A DNA stretch of 64,000 nucleotides from positions 377,136 through 441,135 of the forward strand of contig NZ_QFFK01000006.1 in NCBI RefSeq assembly GCF_003149455.1, in the 5' to 3' direction. This document shows, piece by piece, positions 43,973-53,600 of the stretch; the stretch's first letter is position 1, and each line of letters starts with the position of its first letter. The notes below the pieces were generated by a model that saw nothing but the letters and a program-made list of their open reading frames with translations, was not told the origin of the DNA and did no database searches. A program made the position numbers and the translations under genes. The DNA is from Chitinophaga deserti (lineage in GTDB: Bacteria; Bacteroidota; Bacteroidia; Chitinophagales; Chitinophagaceae).

Positions 43973-44113
43973 TTACGGTTCACATATGTTTCTCACGGGA
44001 GGAGAACACTGGCGGTTGTGGGCAAGGCGTTGCGCCCGGTTGTTACTGTTGTTGTTATCCCTCTGTATGTACAAGGCGGTTCTCCCATAAAAAAATACTT
44101 GTTCAGTTTCCGG

Positions 44114-44144
44114 TTGCCGGCAGAAAATGATGCCGGTAATTTTG
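44114..44144 (+). promoter_or_regulatory. Promoter of the DHA2 transporter gene
   Basis: TTG at 44114-44116 and TAATTTTG at 44137-44144, spacer 20 bp, fit the Bacteroidota pattern. The start site near 44150 supports translation from 44186, not from the earlier in-frame GTG/ATG. Confidence 0.55.
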
Positions 44145-44185
44145 CTCCATCATTTAATCATCCACTTAAATTTTTGGAAGCAATC

Positions 44186-45613
44186 ATGGCTGGTAAACAA
44201 CATTCCAGGTGGCTCGTGCTGCTTGTGATCCTGACAGCGCCGCTGTTGTATGTGATCGATATTTTCATCATCAATATTGCCATCCCCACTATTCAGCAGC
44301 ATCTCCATGCTTCACAGGGAGAGATGCAGCTGGTCATAGCAGGCTACCTGCTGGGAAGCGCCTGTTTCCTCATCATCGGAGGCAGGGCAGGGGATTATCT
44401 GGGCAGGAAGAAGGTGTTCTTTTGGGGAATGTTCTTCTTTACGGTTACGTCGTGCATATGCGGACTGGCCCAATCCATGCTGCAACTAAACATCGCGCGG
44501 TTCCTGCAGGGTGTCAGTTCTGCGTTCATGGTTACACAGTCTATAGCGCTGATACAGGAATTATTCCCGGAGCAAAAGCAGCGTGCCAAAGCCATCGGCT
44601 GGTATGGTATGACGCTGAGTATTGCCGCCATCATTGGCCAGGTGCTCGGAGGCTATCTCGCAGAAACTAAAACTGCCATTGAAGGGTGGCGGCTGATCTT
44701 CTTCATCAATGTACCAGTGGGCATCCTGGCATTATGGGCTATCCGGAAGTACCTGCCGGAAACACAAAAAGTAACGGGCGTGCGTTTCGACTACTCAGGA
44801 GCCATGCTGCTGCTGGCGGGTCTGGGGAGCTTCATTTATGCAATTACGGAAGGCAGGGAAGGAGGTTGGCCTGCATGGAGCATATTATTGCTCGCCACAG
44901 GAAGCATTGTAAGTATCTGGTTCTACTACGACCAGCAAAAGAAAACTGCTGCAAACTTACACCCGCTGATGGATACGCAGTTGTTCAAAAACAGGAATTT
45001 CCTGCTGGGATTGCTGGCGGTGCTTTTTCATTTCATGTTCCATACCGCGTACCTGCTGATGGTAGTGGTGTATCTGCAGAACGGTCCGGGTATTTCCGCA
45101 CTGGCATGCGGACTCTATTTCGTGCCCCATGCCATCCTGTTTATGGGCAGCGCCATGCTGGCTTCGAGATTGCTGGTGAAGCACGGGAAGAACGTATTAC
45201 TTGCCGGGTTGCTCATCATCTTTGTAAGCTTCGTATTACAGATTAAAATGTTCAATACGGGCAACCAGCCCATCCTGCATATGCTGCTCATCGGTTTGTA
45301 TGGACTGGGCAACGGAATGGTGCTTCCTTTTTTGCTGAACATTGTTCTGGATAATGTTCCCACCCGCTATGCAGGCACATCGGCAGGGATCTTCTCCACT
45401 TTTCAGCAAATCGCCTCTGCGCTTGGCATCAGCATCATAGGAGGCGTTTTTTATAGTTCTGTATTCCGGGATACTGCTGCGTCATACAAATCAGCGCTGG
45501 ACAATGGCCTTATAGCCGGGATTGTATGTATGGTGTTTGTTGCCGCCATGCTGTTGATGCTTCCCGGAGGAAGCCGTGATGCAAAACACAGGCATGCAGT
45601 TGCGCTGGAGTAA
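44186..45613 (+). CDS. MFS transporter, DHA2 (EmrB/QacA, 14-helix) type
   Basis: 475 residues from the ATG at 44186, where MAGKQHSRWLVLLVILTAPL begins helix 1; the longer frame would put unlike sequence in front. Fourteen hydrophobic helices are expected. Motifs: DIFIINIAIPTIQQHLHAS (helix 1), GRAGDYLGRKKVFFWG (loop 2-3) and GWYGMTLSIAAIIGQVLGG (motif C of drug/H+ antiporters in helix 5). DHA2 proteins export drugs, dyes or natural products with protons. It stands alone, next to the fucosidase remnant locus, with no adaptor gene. Confidence 0.88.
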   Translation: MAGKQHSRWLVLLVILTAPLLYVIDIFIINIAIPTIQQHLHASQGEMQLVIAGYLLGSACFLIIGGRAGDYLGRKKVFFWGMFFFTVTSCICGLAQSMLQLNIARFLQGVSSAFMVTQSIALIQELFPEQKQRAKAIGWYGMTLSIAAIIGQVLGGYLAETKTAIEGWRLIFFINVPVGILALWAIRKYLPETQKVTGVRFDYSGAMLLLAGLGSFIYAITEGREGGWPAWSILLLATGSIVSIWFYYDQQKKTAANLHPLMDTQLFKNRNFLLGLLAVLFHFMFHTAYLLMVVVYLQNGPGISALACGLYFVPHAILFMGSAMLASRLLVKHGKNVLLAGLLIIFVSFVLQIKMFNTGNQPILHMLLIGLYGLGNGMVLPFLLNIVLDNVPTRYAGTSAGIFSTFQQIASALGISIIGGVFYSSVFRDTAASYKSALDNGLIAGIVCMVFVAAMLLMLPGGSRDAKHRHAVALE

Positions 45614-45819
45614 AGGTTTTCAGGAGCGGGGTGGTGAGATTGAACTTTTCGAAATCATCTAACCCCGACTTTATTCCCCTTCGAAAATATTCAGCCAGAT
45701 TGCATCGGCTTTTCGTGATACTGCAAACCCTGATATGGAGGCATTAGATATCCACCAATCGCCCCTGCAATAGCCATGGTGGGCATTTCGTACATTCAGC
45801 ATCACAAAATATCAATGTT

Positions 45820-46596
45820 ATGGCAATCTTAGATTCACTCATTCCATTTAAAGGCCGGCTGGGTAATATCATCTCGTACGAGCGCAACGGCAGGCACTGC
45901 CTGCGCACGGTGCCTGAAACGGTGCGGCAAACTGAAAACACGCGCCGCGCTGCCAAAGTGTTTGGCGCGGCCAGCCGGAAAAGCGCCCTTATCCGGCATG
46001 CCTTTGCTCCTGAATTAAACATCTTTCCGGACAAGGTTCTCGTAAACCGCCTCAACAGCTACATCCTTAATGCAGGCAGGAATAACCATGCCGGCCTGAA
46101 GAACTTCCGCTTCAATGGCTATACCGGCGTGGAAAAGTTCTTTGGCCAACAGCCTGTATTTGCGAAAGACGGCAGGCTGCGCCTTCCCGGATATAAGCTC
46201 GAGGCTTATGGAGATGCAGTCCGCATGGAAGTAAAGCTCATCGGCACCCGGATCGATTTCGGCACCCGTACTGTAACAGGTACTGACACAGCCGTACTGA
46301 ACATAGCGCTGGACGAATCCTCCCAATCCTTCGAAGGCGCTGAAATGTCGGTAGATGTTCCCGGGAAAGGTACTTTGCTGGTGGTGGTACAAGTACGGCT
46401 GTTTGCGGCCGATAAATTTGATATCCGCGACCGGAAGTACTTTGCCGCAGATATTGTGGCAGTAATAGAAGAGCAGCCGCAGGTAACCCCCCTCACCAAA
46501 AACACACCCCGTAAACAATTAACCACTGCGCCAGCGGTACCAAGCCGCCATGCTGCTCCCACCCAAAACGGGGAGCTCCTGATCCAACGGGAATAG
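45820..46596 (+). CDS. Uncharacterised protein, N-terminus reminiscent of DUF6266
   Basis: 258 residues, no signal peptide or membrane helices. The N-terminus FKGRLGNIISYERNGRHCLR resembles a Bacteroidota family of uncharacterised proteins (DUF6266-like, G-x-x-G-n-x-v-x-Y followed by R-x-x-P). It is basic at the start, beta-rich in the middle (about 105-220), and ends in a Pro/Thr-rich tail. I cannot assign a function. It stands alone: 206 bp after the DHA2 gene (a small inverted repeat TTTTCGAA/TTCGAAAA at 45642-45688 and nothing else) and 447 bp before the next gene. Confidence 0.6.
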   Translation: MAILDSLIPFKGRLGNIISYERNGRHCLRTVPETVRQTENTRRAAKVFGAASRKSALIRHAFAPELNIFPDKVLVNRLNSYILNAGRNNHAGLKNFRFNGYTGVEKFFGQQPVFAKDGRLRLPGYKLEAYGDAVRMEVKLIGTRIDFGTRTVTGTDTAVLNIALDESSQSFEGAEMSVDVPGKGTLLVVVQVRLFAADKFDIRDRKYFAADIVAVIEEQPQVTPLTKNTPRKQLTTAPAVPSRHAAPTQNGELLIQRE

Positions 46597-46749
46597 CATA
46601 TCGCCATAACAGGGATATTTTGTTGTAAATAATTCATTATCAAAACATACGGAACCCCAATCTACCCGGCAGGCACACTCTCCGCAAGCCATTCCCATGG
46701 GCAGCAGGCGCCCAATCCTCTCTTACACTGCCTGCATTCCGCTTAACCT

Positions 46750-46848
46750 TACTTCCAGCACACTTCCGCATCACCTCCGCATCAAGTCCACCTTTCAGGC
46801 ACATGAGATTGCAGTTTCACCCATAGTTGTCCCCGGGTTGTCCCGTAG
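46750..46848. repeat. Degenerate 11-bp-period repeat (array D)
   Basis: In steps of 11: TACTTCCAGCA, CACTTCCGCAT, CACCTCCGCAT, CAAGTCCACCT (46750-46793), then two poorly related units, then TTCACCCATAG, TTGTCCCCGGG, TTGTCCCGTAG (46816-46848). Neighbouring units are alike, but the array is weaker than A, B and C. The gene-free stretch 46597-47043 holds nothing else recognisable. Confidence 0.5.
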
Positions 46849-47043
46849 ATACCTGCTTCAAATAAGCTTGAATTCACATGATAAATGCTCCCGTTATCTA
46901 TACATATGACCATTATTCCTGCATAATCGCAGGCGGAATTACTGATCCTGTTTCACAGGGGAAGTTTGTCCTGATTCAATGCTGCTGTTTGGATAATCAA
47001 CTTGTATGTAATACATTCATCGCTTCCTTAAACGAGAATCACC

Positions 47044-47907
47044 ATGTTATTGAAGTTCAAATTAGGCATCATCCTCCTGTTGAGTATCTGCATCTCAGTA
47101 CAGGCACAGGATGGTAAGAAAGTACGTCTTTTTATTATCGGCAACAGTTTTTCACAGAATGCGTCGGCATTTTTGCCCCAACTGGCAAAGGAGGGAGGAA
47201 TGGATCTGGAACTGGGCCGCGCCGAGCTGGGCGGCTGCTCGCTGGAAAAGCACTGGAAGCTGGCGGAAGCCAATGAAAAGGCTTATAAAGGGAAGTCGCT
47301 CCGCGAGATGCTGGCCGATGGCAAATGGGATATCGTAACCATTCAGCAGTACTCCCTGCTTTCAGGAGATCCGGGTACTTATGAGCCTTATGCCACCAAC
47401 CTGGTTAAAATGATCAGATCGCTGCAGCCGGAGGCTAAGATATTCATCCACCAGATCTGGGCATACCGCAGCGATGCAAGAAGCTTTGGCAGAATAAACG
47501 GGGAAGTACGTGCAAAGAACGCCGAAGAAATGCATGAGCATGTAAGGGCCGCCTATCACAAGGCCGCCGCTGATCTGGGGCTTACCATCATCCCATCGGG
47601 CGATGCATTCAGGGCTATGGAAACCAGCAAAAAGTGGCGTTATCAGAAAGATCCCGCTTTTGATACTGCAAATGCGCAGGCGGGTCAGTTACCCAAACAA
47701 ACCAACTCCCTGCATATCGGTTATACCTGGACCAATGGTAAGCTGGCCTTTGATCCCAACCATGCCAATAAAGCGGGCTGCTACCTCGGATCGCTGGTGT
47801 GGTACCAGACATTGCTGGGAGGAAATGTGAAGAAAGTACACTTCAGGCCAGACGTAGTTCCGGCACCTATGGCGAAGAAATTCAGGCAGGTTGTGGCGGG
47901 ATTGTAG
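47044..47907 (+). CDS. DUF4886 secreted SGNH-like protein
   Basis: 287 residues with a signal peptide (MLLKFKLGIILLLSICISVQ, cut near AQ). DUF4886 proteins look like SGNH hydrolases: the block I Ser is in FIIGNSFSQNASAFLPQLA, and late Asp/His residues lie in AFDPNHANKAGCYLGSLVWY. In Bacteroidota they are often found with polysaccharide loci and may be esterases; the substrate is unknown. It stands alone here, followed by a hairpin and convergent genes. Confidence 0.85.
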   Translation: MLLKFKLGIILLLSICISVQAQDGKKVRLFIIGNSFSQNASAFLPQLAKEGGMDLELGRAELGGCSLEKHWKLAEANEKAYKGKSLREMLADGKWDIVTIQQYSLLSGDPGTYEPYATNLVKMIRSLQPEAKIFIHQIWAYRSDARSFGRINGEVRAKNAEEMHEHVRAAYHKAAADLGLTIIPSGDAFRAMETSKKWRYQKDPAFDTANAQAGQLPKQTNSLHIGYTWTNGKLAFDPNHANKAGCYLGSLVWYQTLLGGNVKKVHFRPDVVPAPMAKKFRQVVAGL

Positions 47908-47927
47908 TGCAACATCATTAAAAGCAA

Positions 47928-47955
47928 AACGGGCCTGTAAGGGGCCCGTTCTGCA
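47928..47955 (+). terminator. Terminator-like hairpin after the DUF4886 gene
   Basis: AACGGGCC (47928-47935) pairs with GGCCCGTT (47943-47950), 7-base loop, followed by only a weak T stretch. Confidence 0.5.
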
Positions 47956-47986
47956 TTAAAGCCTGTGCGGCTGTATTACTTGATGT

Positions 47987-48496
47987 TTATTTCCTGCCGG
48001 TGAGTTTCTCCAGCAGCTCGTCGAGTTTGGCGTGTGTGGCCAGCATACCTTCTTCCATGCCCATATTGATCACTTTCTCCAGATCGGAAAGCGATTTGTA
48101 GGTTACCACGGTTTCCACCACGGTGTTTTCACCCTTGTCGGTAAATGTTACGATCCATTCTGCAGTGGGCAGGTCGGTATTGATGTCCCCGGCTTCGTTG
48201 CTGAAGGAATCGGTTGTGGTGTAGTAATCGATCGGCTGGATCTTGTGGTATGCTGCGTAACCCCAGTATTCCGTGCCGTTGGGCTCTACCATGGCATAGT
48301 GCCAGTGGCCGCCTTCGCGGAAATCCATGGATTTGGTTTTGGTGGTAAGCGGAGCAGGGGCAAACCACTGGTCGAGTAACTCTCTTTTGGTATGGCAATC
48401 CCATACCAGCGGGCGGTCGCCCATAAACTCACGGCGTACGGTGAGCGTGTTATTGGCTTTGTCGGCAATGAAGTCGAACTGCAGATTGTTTTTCAT
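47987..48496 (-). CDS. SRPBCC (AHSA1-like) domain protein
   Basis: 169 residues from the ATG at 48496, which shares a base with the arsR stop (TAATG); the longer frame would run into arsR. The START/SRPBCC fold of the AHSA1 type is seen in RREFMGDRPLVWDCHTKREL, then DFREGGHWHYAMVEPNGTEY and VVETVVTYKSLSDLEKVI. Pairs of ArsR regulator and SRPBCC protein are frequent in bacteria; the SRPBCC protein may bind a hydrophobic ligand. The role is unknown. Confidence 0.85.
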   Translation of the reverse strand: MKNNLQFDFIADKANNTLTVRREFMGDRPLVWDCHTKRELLDQWFAPAPLTTKTKSMDFREGGHWHYAMVEPNGTEYWGYAAYHKIQPIDYYTTTDSFSNEAGDINTDLPTAEWIVTFTDKGENTVVETVVTYKSLSDLEKVINMGMEEGMLATHAKLDELLEKLTGRK

Positions 48497-48813
48497 TATT
48501 TTTTCTTTTTGAGGGTAATTAAAAGTTGATCGAGTTGTCCGTATCGCGTTTCCCATACTTTACGAAATTGTTCCAGCCATTTGTCTATCTCCTTCATCTT
48601 ATCGATCTCAAGCAGATAATAGATTTCCCGGCCGCGGGGCTCCTGTTTTACAAGGTCGCACTCCGTCAGTACCCGTAAATGTTTGGATATGGCCTGCCGG
48701 GTAGTCTCAAAATGTTCGGCGATGGCATTGGGCGTCATGGCCTGTACGGCTATCAGTGCTATGATGGCCCGGCGGGTAGGGTCGGCTATCGCCTGGAATA
48801 TATCTCTTCTCAT
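48496..48813 (-). CDS. ArsR-family winged-helix regulator
   Basis: 105 residues. The N-terminus MRRDIFQAIADPTRRAIIAL and the recognition helix ETTRQAISKHLRVLTECDLV are typical of the ArsR group that is paired with SRPBCC proteins. The metal-binding Cys of classical ArsR (ELCVCDL) is absent, so it is not a metal sensor of that kind. It overlaps the SRPBCC gene by one base and follows doxX by 20 bp. It probably controls this operon through the nested dyad at 49239-49280. Confidence 0.9.
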   Translation of the reverse strand: MRRDIFQAIADPTRRAIIALIAVQAMTPNAIAEHFETTRQAISKHLRVLTECDLVKQEPRGREIYYLLEIDKMKEIDKWLEQFRKVWETRYGQLDQLLITLKKKK

Positions 48814-48833
48814 AAGGGTGCCTTTATGTCAAC

Positions 48834-49220
48834 TCATTTCCCGATCAGGGGAAGATATTTTGCGCGGTTCTCATACATGGCCCAGCCAATCACGGCAAGG
48901 ATTACTGCCACAATGGGAAGGCCGGATGGGGCCATCATGATATTGGTCAGCAGGATGCCCGCCAGTACCGGGATGAGCACGAGCGCACCCAATGCGCGGG
49001 TCCTTGGGAAAATAAGCAGTGCTCCGCCCAGTATTTCAGCTGCGCCTGTTAGCGGCATTATCCAGCCTACTTCCATTAAGGCCATTCCGGCTTTTATCAT
49101 TTTTTCCGGCATGTCTTTCGGCATGGGCATATAGTGCAGGAATTTATCGAGGCCCGCATTGATGAACATCAGTCCGGTGAGTGCGCATAAAACTGTCAGA
49201 ATAATCGCTTTTGTTTTCAT
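48834..49220 (-). CDS. DoxX-family membrane protein
   Basis: 128 residues from the ATG at 49220 (MKTKAIILTVLCALTGLMFI). Four hydrophobic helices and the DoxX-like pattern INAGLDKFLHYM and GAAEILGGALLIFPRTRALG. DoxX-like proteins are poorly known small membrane proteins, some linked to thiosulfate oxidation or to redox stress. It is the first gene of the doxX-arsR-SRPBCC operon. The nested dyad and promoter lie 19 bp upstream. Confidence 0.85.
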   Translation of the reverse strand: MKTKAIILTVLCALTGLMFINAGLDKFLHYMPMPKDMPEKMIKAGMALMEVGWIMPLTGAAEILGGALLIFPRTRALGALVLIPVLAGILLTNIMMAPSGLPIVAVILAVIGWAMYENRAKYLPLIGK

Positions 49221-49238
49221 AGTAAGTGTGTTTGTAGT

Positions 49239-49285
49239 GAAACCATCTGGTTGCAAATATAAGTGCAACTAAATGGTTTCGCAAA
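49239..49285 (-). promoter_or_regulatory. Promoter and nested operator of the doxX operon
   Basis: Two inverted repeats share the centre 49259.5: GAAACCAT/ATGGTTTC (49239-49246, 49273-49280) and GTTGCA/TGCAAC (49250-49255, 49264-49269). On the minus strand the -7 element TATATTTG (49261-49254) lies in the middle, and TTTG (49285-49282) is a -33 element 20 bp away. Binding of a dimeric regulator there would block the promoter. Confidence 0.72.
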
Positions 49286-49363
49286 ATGTTTCTGCAGATT
49301 ATCCAAAGAAAGTCGCATATGCCCCCGCTGCCTGTCGCGATAACCCCGTGGAGGCGTGCTGCG

Positions 49364-50377
49364 TCAGGTAGATTTGCGGACGATCAGTTCCGTTTTGAGG
49401 ATTTTGGTGACCGATTTCCAGTCGGCCACCTCCCGGCTGATCTGCTCTATGAGCAGTTGAGCCGCGGTACGCCCGATCTCTTTTACGGGTTGGGAAACGG
49501 TGGTGAGGGGAGGATCAATAAGCCCGGATACGAAGTCGTTGCTGAAGCCCACCACGGCAATATCTTCCGGTACGCGCAGCCCGCGCTTGCGGATCACCTG
49601 TATGGTTTCGATGGCGGTAGGGTCGTTCACGGCAAAGATGGCATCGGGCCGGTTGTCGAGGTTCAGGAGGTGGGTAACGTAGATCTTTACTTTTTCGATG
49701 TTGAGGTCGTAGGAAATGAGCAGCTCTTCGTCCAGCGGCACATTATGCTTCCGTAAGGCTGCTTTGTAGCCGTTCATGCGCCTTTCGCTGATCTTCAGGG
49801 AAGATGGCCCCGCGAGGTGGGCAATGCGTTTGCGCCCCGATTCTATCAGGTAGTTCACGGCACGGTAGGCGCCGTCGTAATCGTCCACGATCACTTTGGG
49901 CACTTCCATTTCATCGCACACCCGGTTGAAGAATACAATGGGAATGCCTTTCCGCTGGAAGATCTTCAGATGGTCGTAATTACGGGTTTCTTTGGTGATA
50001 GACACGAGGATACCATCTACCTGGTTGGCCAGCATTACGCGCGTATTGGCCACTTCGGTTTCATAGCTTTCGTCTGACTGACAGATAACCGTTGAGTATC
50101 CCGCCTTGCTGGCTACTTCCTGCGCACCGATGATGGCCGTGGGAAAATAGGAGCTTTTAAACTCGGGAACAATGATGCCGATCGTATTCGTTTTATTGGT
50201 AATAAGGCTGATGGCAAGCATATTCCGCTGGTAATCCAGCTTCTCCGCCAGCTCCAGTACGGCCTGCCGGGTTTCCGGTTTTACGCTCTTGTGGCCCGTG
50301 AGCGCCCGCGAAACGGTGGACTTCGACAGGTTCAGCTCTTTCGCGATATCGATGATGGTAACCTGGTGTCTTTTCAT
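49364..50377 (-). CDS. LacI-family transcriptional regulator of the downstream polysaccharide locus
   Basis: 337 residues from the ATG at 50377, because MKRHQVTIIDIAKELNLSKS begins the canonical LacI helix-turn-helix; the longer frame is upstream leader that contains the operators. The hinge helix region reads LELAEKLDYQRNMLA, and the periplasmic-binding-protein-like sensor domain fills the rest (TNTIGIIVPEFKSSYFPTAI, DGILVSITKETRNYDHL). It should bind the GGAATGTTCC sites (50408-50438 and 50571-50582) and release them on a sugar from the polymer used by the divergent susC operon. Confidence 0.92.
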   Translation of the reverse strand: MKRHQVTIIDIAKELNLSKSTVSRALTGHKSVKPETRQAVLELAEKLDYQRNMLAISLITNKTNTIGIIVPEFKSSYFPTAIIGAQEVASKAGYSTVICQSDESYETEVANTRVMLANQVDGILVSITKETRNYDHLKIFQRKGIPIVFFNRVCDEMEVPKVIVDDYDGAYRAVNYLIESGRKRIAHLAGPSSLKISERRMNGYKAALRKHNVPLDEELLISYDLNIEKVKIYVTHLLNLDNRPDAIFAVNDPTAIETIQVIRKRGLRVPEDIAVVGFSNDFVSGLIDPPLTTVSQPVKEIGRTAAQLLIEQISREVADWKSVTKILKTELIVRKST

Positions 50378-50407
50378 TCCGCTAAGAAACGAAATATTTG
50401 AAACGGT

Positions 50408-50438
50408 GGGAACATTCCCGCAAATTGGGAATGTTCCC
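50408..50438. promoter_or_regulatory. Paired LacI operators between the regulator and susC
   Basis: GGGAACATTCCC (50408-50419) and GGGAATGTTCCC (50427-50438) are reverse complements, each a near-palindrome GGGAA-NN-TTCCC, with centres 19 bp apart. A half site GGGAA follows at 50444-50448. They lie upstream of both genes and fit a LacI regulator. Confidence 0.8.
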
Positions 50439-50515
50439 AATATGGGAAAAGTCATTTTTTTGTTCGCGGAATAGCTGTTAGTTACAATCTTTGGCAATCA
50501 ATCAAATTCACACGT

Positions 50516-50605
50516 ATGAAAAAGCTGTTGCTCACCACCGGCTATCCGGTGCCGGCTTATGCCACGTTTACGGAATGTTCCGGAGTTACCGCACTGCATG
50601 CATAG
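50516..50605 (+). CDS. Possible 29-codon leader ORF of the susC operon
   Basis: An ATG-initiated frame with the start MKKLLLTTGYPVPAYATF ends in TAG at 50603-50605, 24 bp before susC. It also spans a hairpin CACCGG/CCGGTG (near 50534-50549) and the third operator. It could be a translated leader, a remnant of an earlier coding start, or chance. No homologue is known to me. Confidence 0.25.
   Translation: MKKLLLTTGYPVPAYATFTECSGVTALHA
50571..50582. promoter_or_regulatory. Third LacI operator copy, inside the susC leader
   Basis: CGGAATGTTCCG is a palindrome with the same 10-bp core GGAATGTTCC as the two upstream operators. It is centred 144 bp from the second copy, downstream of the probable promoter. 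It could act as a roadblock or a looping partner. Confidence 0.65.
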
Positions 50606-50629
50606 ATTAACTAAAACAAGCTGGTTTTT

Positions 50630-53600
50630 ATGAACGCAAAGATCTTTTTAATGCTAATGCTGTGTATGGTGGTGCCTTTCCTTTCCTATGCACAAACGCA
50701 GCCCTCCCAGGGCGCGGCACGCACCATCACCGGCAAGATTACAGACATGGAGGGGGAGCCGCTCCCCGGGGTCACGATTGTCCTCAAAGGCGGCAAAGCA
50801 CAGGCTATGACCAACGAAACAGGGGTTTACACCATCCGCATCCCGCAATCGACTGATGCGGTGCTCGTATTCTCCTTCGTGGGCTTCCACACCAAAGAGG
50901 CACGCCTCGCACCCAACGCTACCGTTTACAACACCAAACTGGAACCTTCCGTTAAAGGCCTCAACGATGTGGTAGTGATCGGTTACGGTACGGTGAAGCG
51001 GAAAGATCTCACAGGATCCGTAGGGGAAGTGAAGATGGCAGACATGGAGAAAGCTCCCGTTGCCAGCTTTGAGCAGGCATTGGGCGGCCGCGTGGCCGGT
51101 GTACAGGTTTCTGCGCCCGACGGGCAGCCGGGAGCCGGCATGCAGATCGTGATACGCGGCAACAACTCCGTTACACAGGAAAACTCTCCGCTGTATGTGG
51201 TAGACGGTTTCCCCATGGAAAGCCCGGATAACAACGTCATCAGTCCGGCAGACATTGCTTCCATCGAAGTCCTGAAAGATGCCTCCGCCACCGCCATCTA
51301 CGGTGCACGCGGCGCCAACGGGGTAATCATTATCACCACCAAGAAAGGCAAATCGGGCGCTCCGGTTGTCAATTATCAGGCATGGGTAGGCATGATGCAG
51401 AACCTCCGCCAGCAGGAAATGATGGACCCCTATGAGTTCGTAAAGTACCAGCTGGAGATGAACCCCACCATGTACACGCCCATCTACCTGAAAGACGGCA
51501 AAACACTGGAAGATTACCGCAACGTGAAAGGCATCAACTGGCAGGACCAGGTTTTCCGCAACGCCATCGGTCATAACCATAACCTCTCGCTCCGCGGTGG
51601 TAATGAGAAAACGAAGTATTCCCTGTCCGGCAACGTTTACTCGCAGGACGGGATCATCATCAACAGCGGCTTCCGCCGCTACCAGGGCCGCGCTATAATT
51701 GACCAGGCGATCAGCGACTATGTAAAGGCTGGCATTAACGTCAATTATACCGGCACCAAAACCAATGGCATCTTCGCCAGTTCAACGGTGAGCGGCCCGG
51801 CCAGCGGTCCTACCGCCAGCCTCATGTACAGCGTATGGGGCTACCGCCCGGTAACGGGCAACGCGGATAACGATGCGGCCCTGCTCGATGAGCCTTTCGA
51901 CCCTGATGTGGACCCGCTGAACGAATGGCGCATCAATCCCATCATCTCCACCCGTAACGAATACAATCCCGCATTCAACAATACATTAGTCACGAATGCC
52001 TACGTGGAAATTAAACCACTGAAATATACCACGCTACGTATTGCAGGCGGTATGACCAAAACCAACATCCGCCGCGAGATCTTCAATAATTCCAACACCC
52101 GCCTCGGCAACCCGAAAAGCAGTGCGCTGGGCGTAAACGGATCTATCGATAATATCCAAACCAATAACCTCCTGAACGAGAATACCCTCAGCTATGTGCG
52201 TACTTTCAACAAGAAACACAGCCTGAATGCAGTAGCGGGTATGACGTTGCAGAAGATCTCCACCTACCGCCATGGCTTCACCTCCACGCAGGTGCCCAAC
52301 GAAGCGCTGGGCATGAGCGGGCTGGATGAAGGCATTGTTTCCACTGCGCCTAACGAGAAGTCGAAGAACGCGCTCATGTCGTTCCTCGGCCGTGTGAACT
52401 ATACCTACGATTCGAAGTACCTCTTCACCGTATCCTTCCGGTCAGACGGGTCTTCCAAATTCGCGCCGGGCAATAAATGGGCATACTTCCCTTCAGGCGC
52501 TTTCGCATGGAGGCTGAGCGAGGAACAGTTTATGAAAGACATCCCCTGGCTGTCTGACGCCAAGGTGCGTGCAGGGTACGGTTTAACAGGTAATAACCGC
52601 GTGCTCGACTTTGCCTATCTCTCGTCACTCCAGATGTATATCTATTCCGGTTACTCCTATGGCAACAATATGGAGGCGGGCATCATCCCCAATAACCTGG
52701 GCAATAAAAACCTGAAGTGGGAAACTACCGAGCAGGCAGATATTGGTGTGGATCTCGGATTCTTCAACAACCGTATCGCCTTCACGGCCGATTATTATAA
52801 GAAGAATACCCGCGACCTGCTCCTCCTCGCCACCCTGCCCGGCTCCACCGGCTACCTCAACGGTTTCCGTAACGTGGGCAAGGTATCCAACCAGGGCCTG
52901 GAGTTTACGCTGAATACAACCAATGTGCAGACGAAGAAATTCAGCTGGACCTCCAATTTCAACATCTCCTTCAACCGCAATAAAGTGGTGCAGCTGAATG
53001 ATGATGAGCCGAGCCTTGCTACGCGCATCACCTGGGGTAACTTCAATAACGCCTTTCCTTACATCGCCATTCCCGGCCAGCCCATCGCGCAGTTCTACGG
53101 CTTCCTGTTCGACGGGGTATACCAGTACAGCGATTTCAACAAGCTGGCAAACGGGTCGTATGTGCTGAAGGATGAAGTACCCAACAATACTATGCCGCGG
53201 GCTAACATCACACCAGGGCATATAAAGTATAAGGATATCAATAACGATGGACAGGTAGATAACAGCGACCTCACCATTATCGGTAATCCCAATCCCAAAC
53301 ATGTGGGCGGGTTCTCCAATAACTTCACCTACGGCGGTTTTGACCTGAACGTGTTTTTCCAGTGGAGTTACGGGAACGATATTCTCAATGCCAACAGAAT
53401 AGAGTTCGAAGGGGGAGATGTGGTGCGTAATTACCTGAACATGTTCAAATCGTTCGAAAAGCGCTGGACGCCGGATAACCAGACCAACGAGCTGTACCGC
53501 GTAGGCGGACAGGGCCCGCAGGTATATTCTTCCCGCACCATCGAAGACGGCTCTTACCTGCGCCTGAAAACCGTAGCCCTGGGGTACACCCTGCCGCAAA

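Noticed and set aside
44018..44185. N-terminal extension of the DHA2 transporter
   Set aside because: The extra 56 residues do not resemble an MFS start, and a promoter (44114-44144) places the transcription start inside them. The ATG at 44186 is used.
50459..50493. susC promoter TTTG ... AATCTTTG
   Set aside because: The -7 box has A for T at the first position and the spacer is 23 bp, outside the 19-20 bp seen elsewhere in the window, so the exact promoter is left open.
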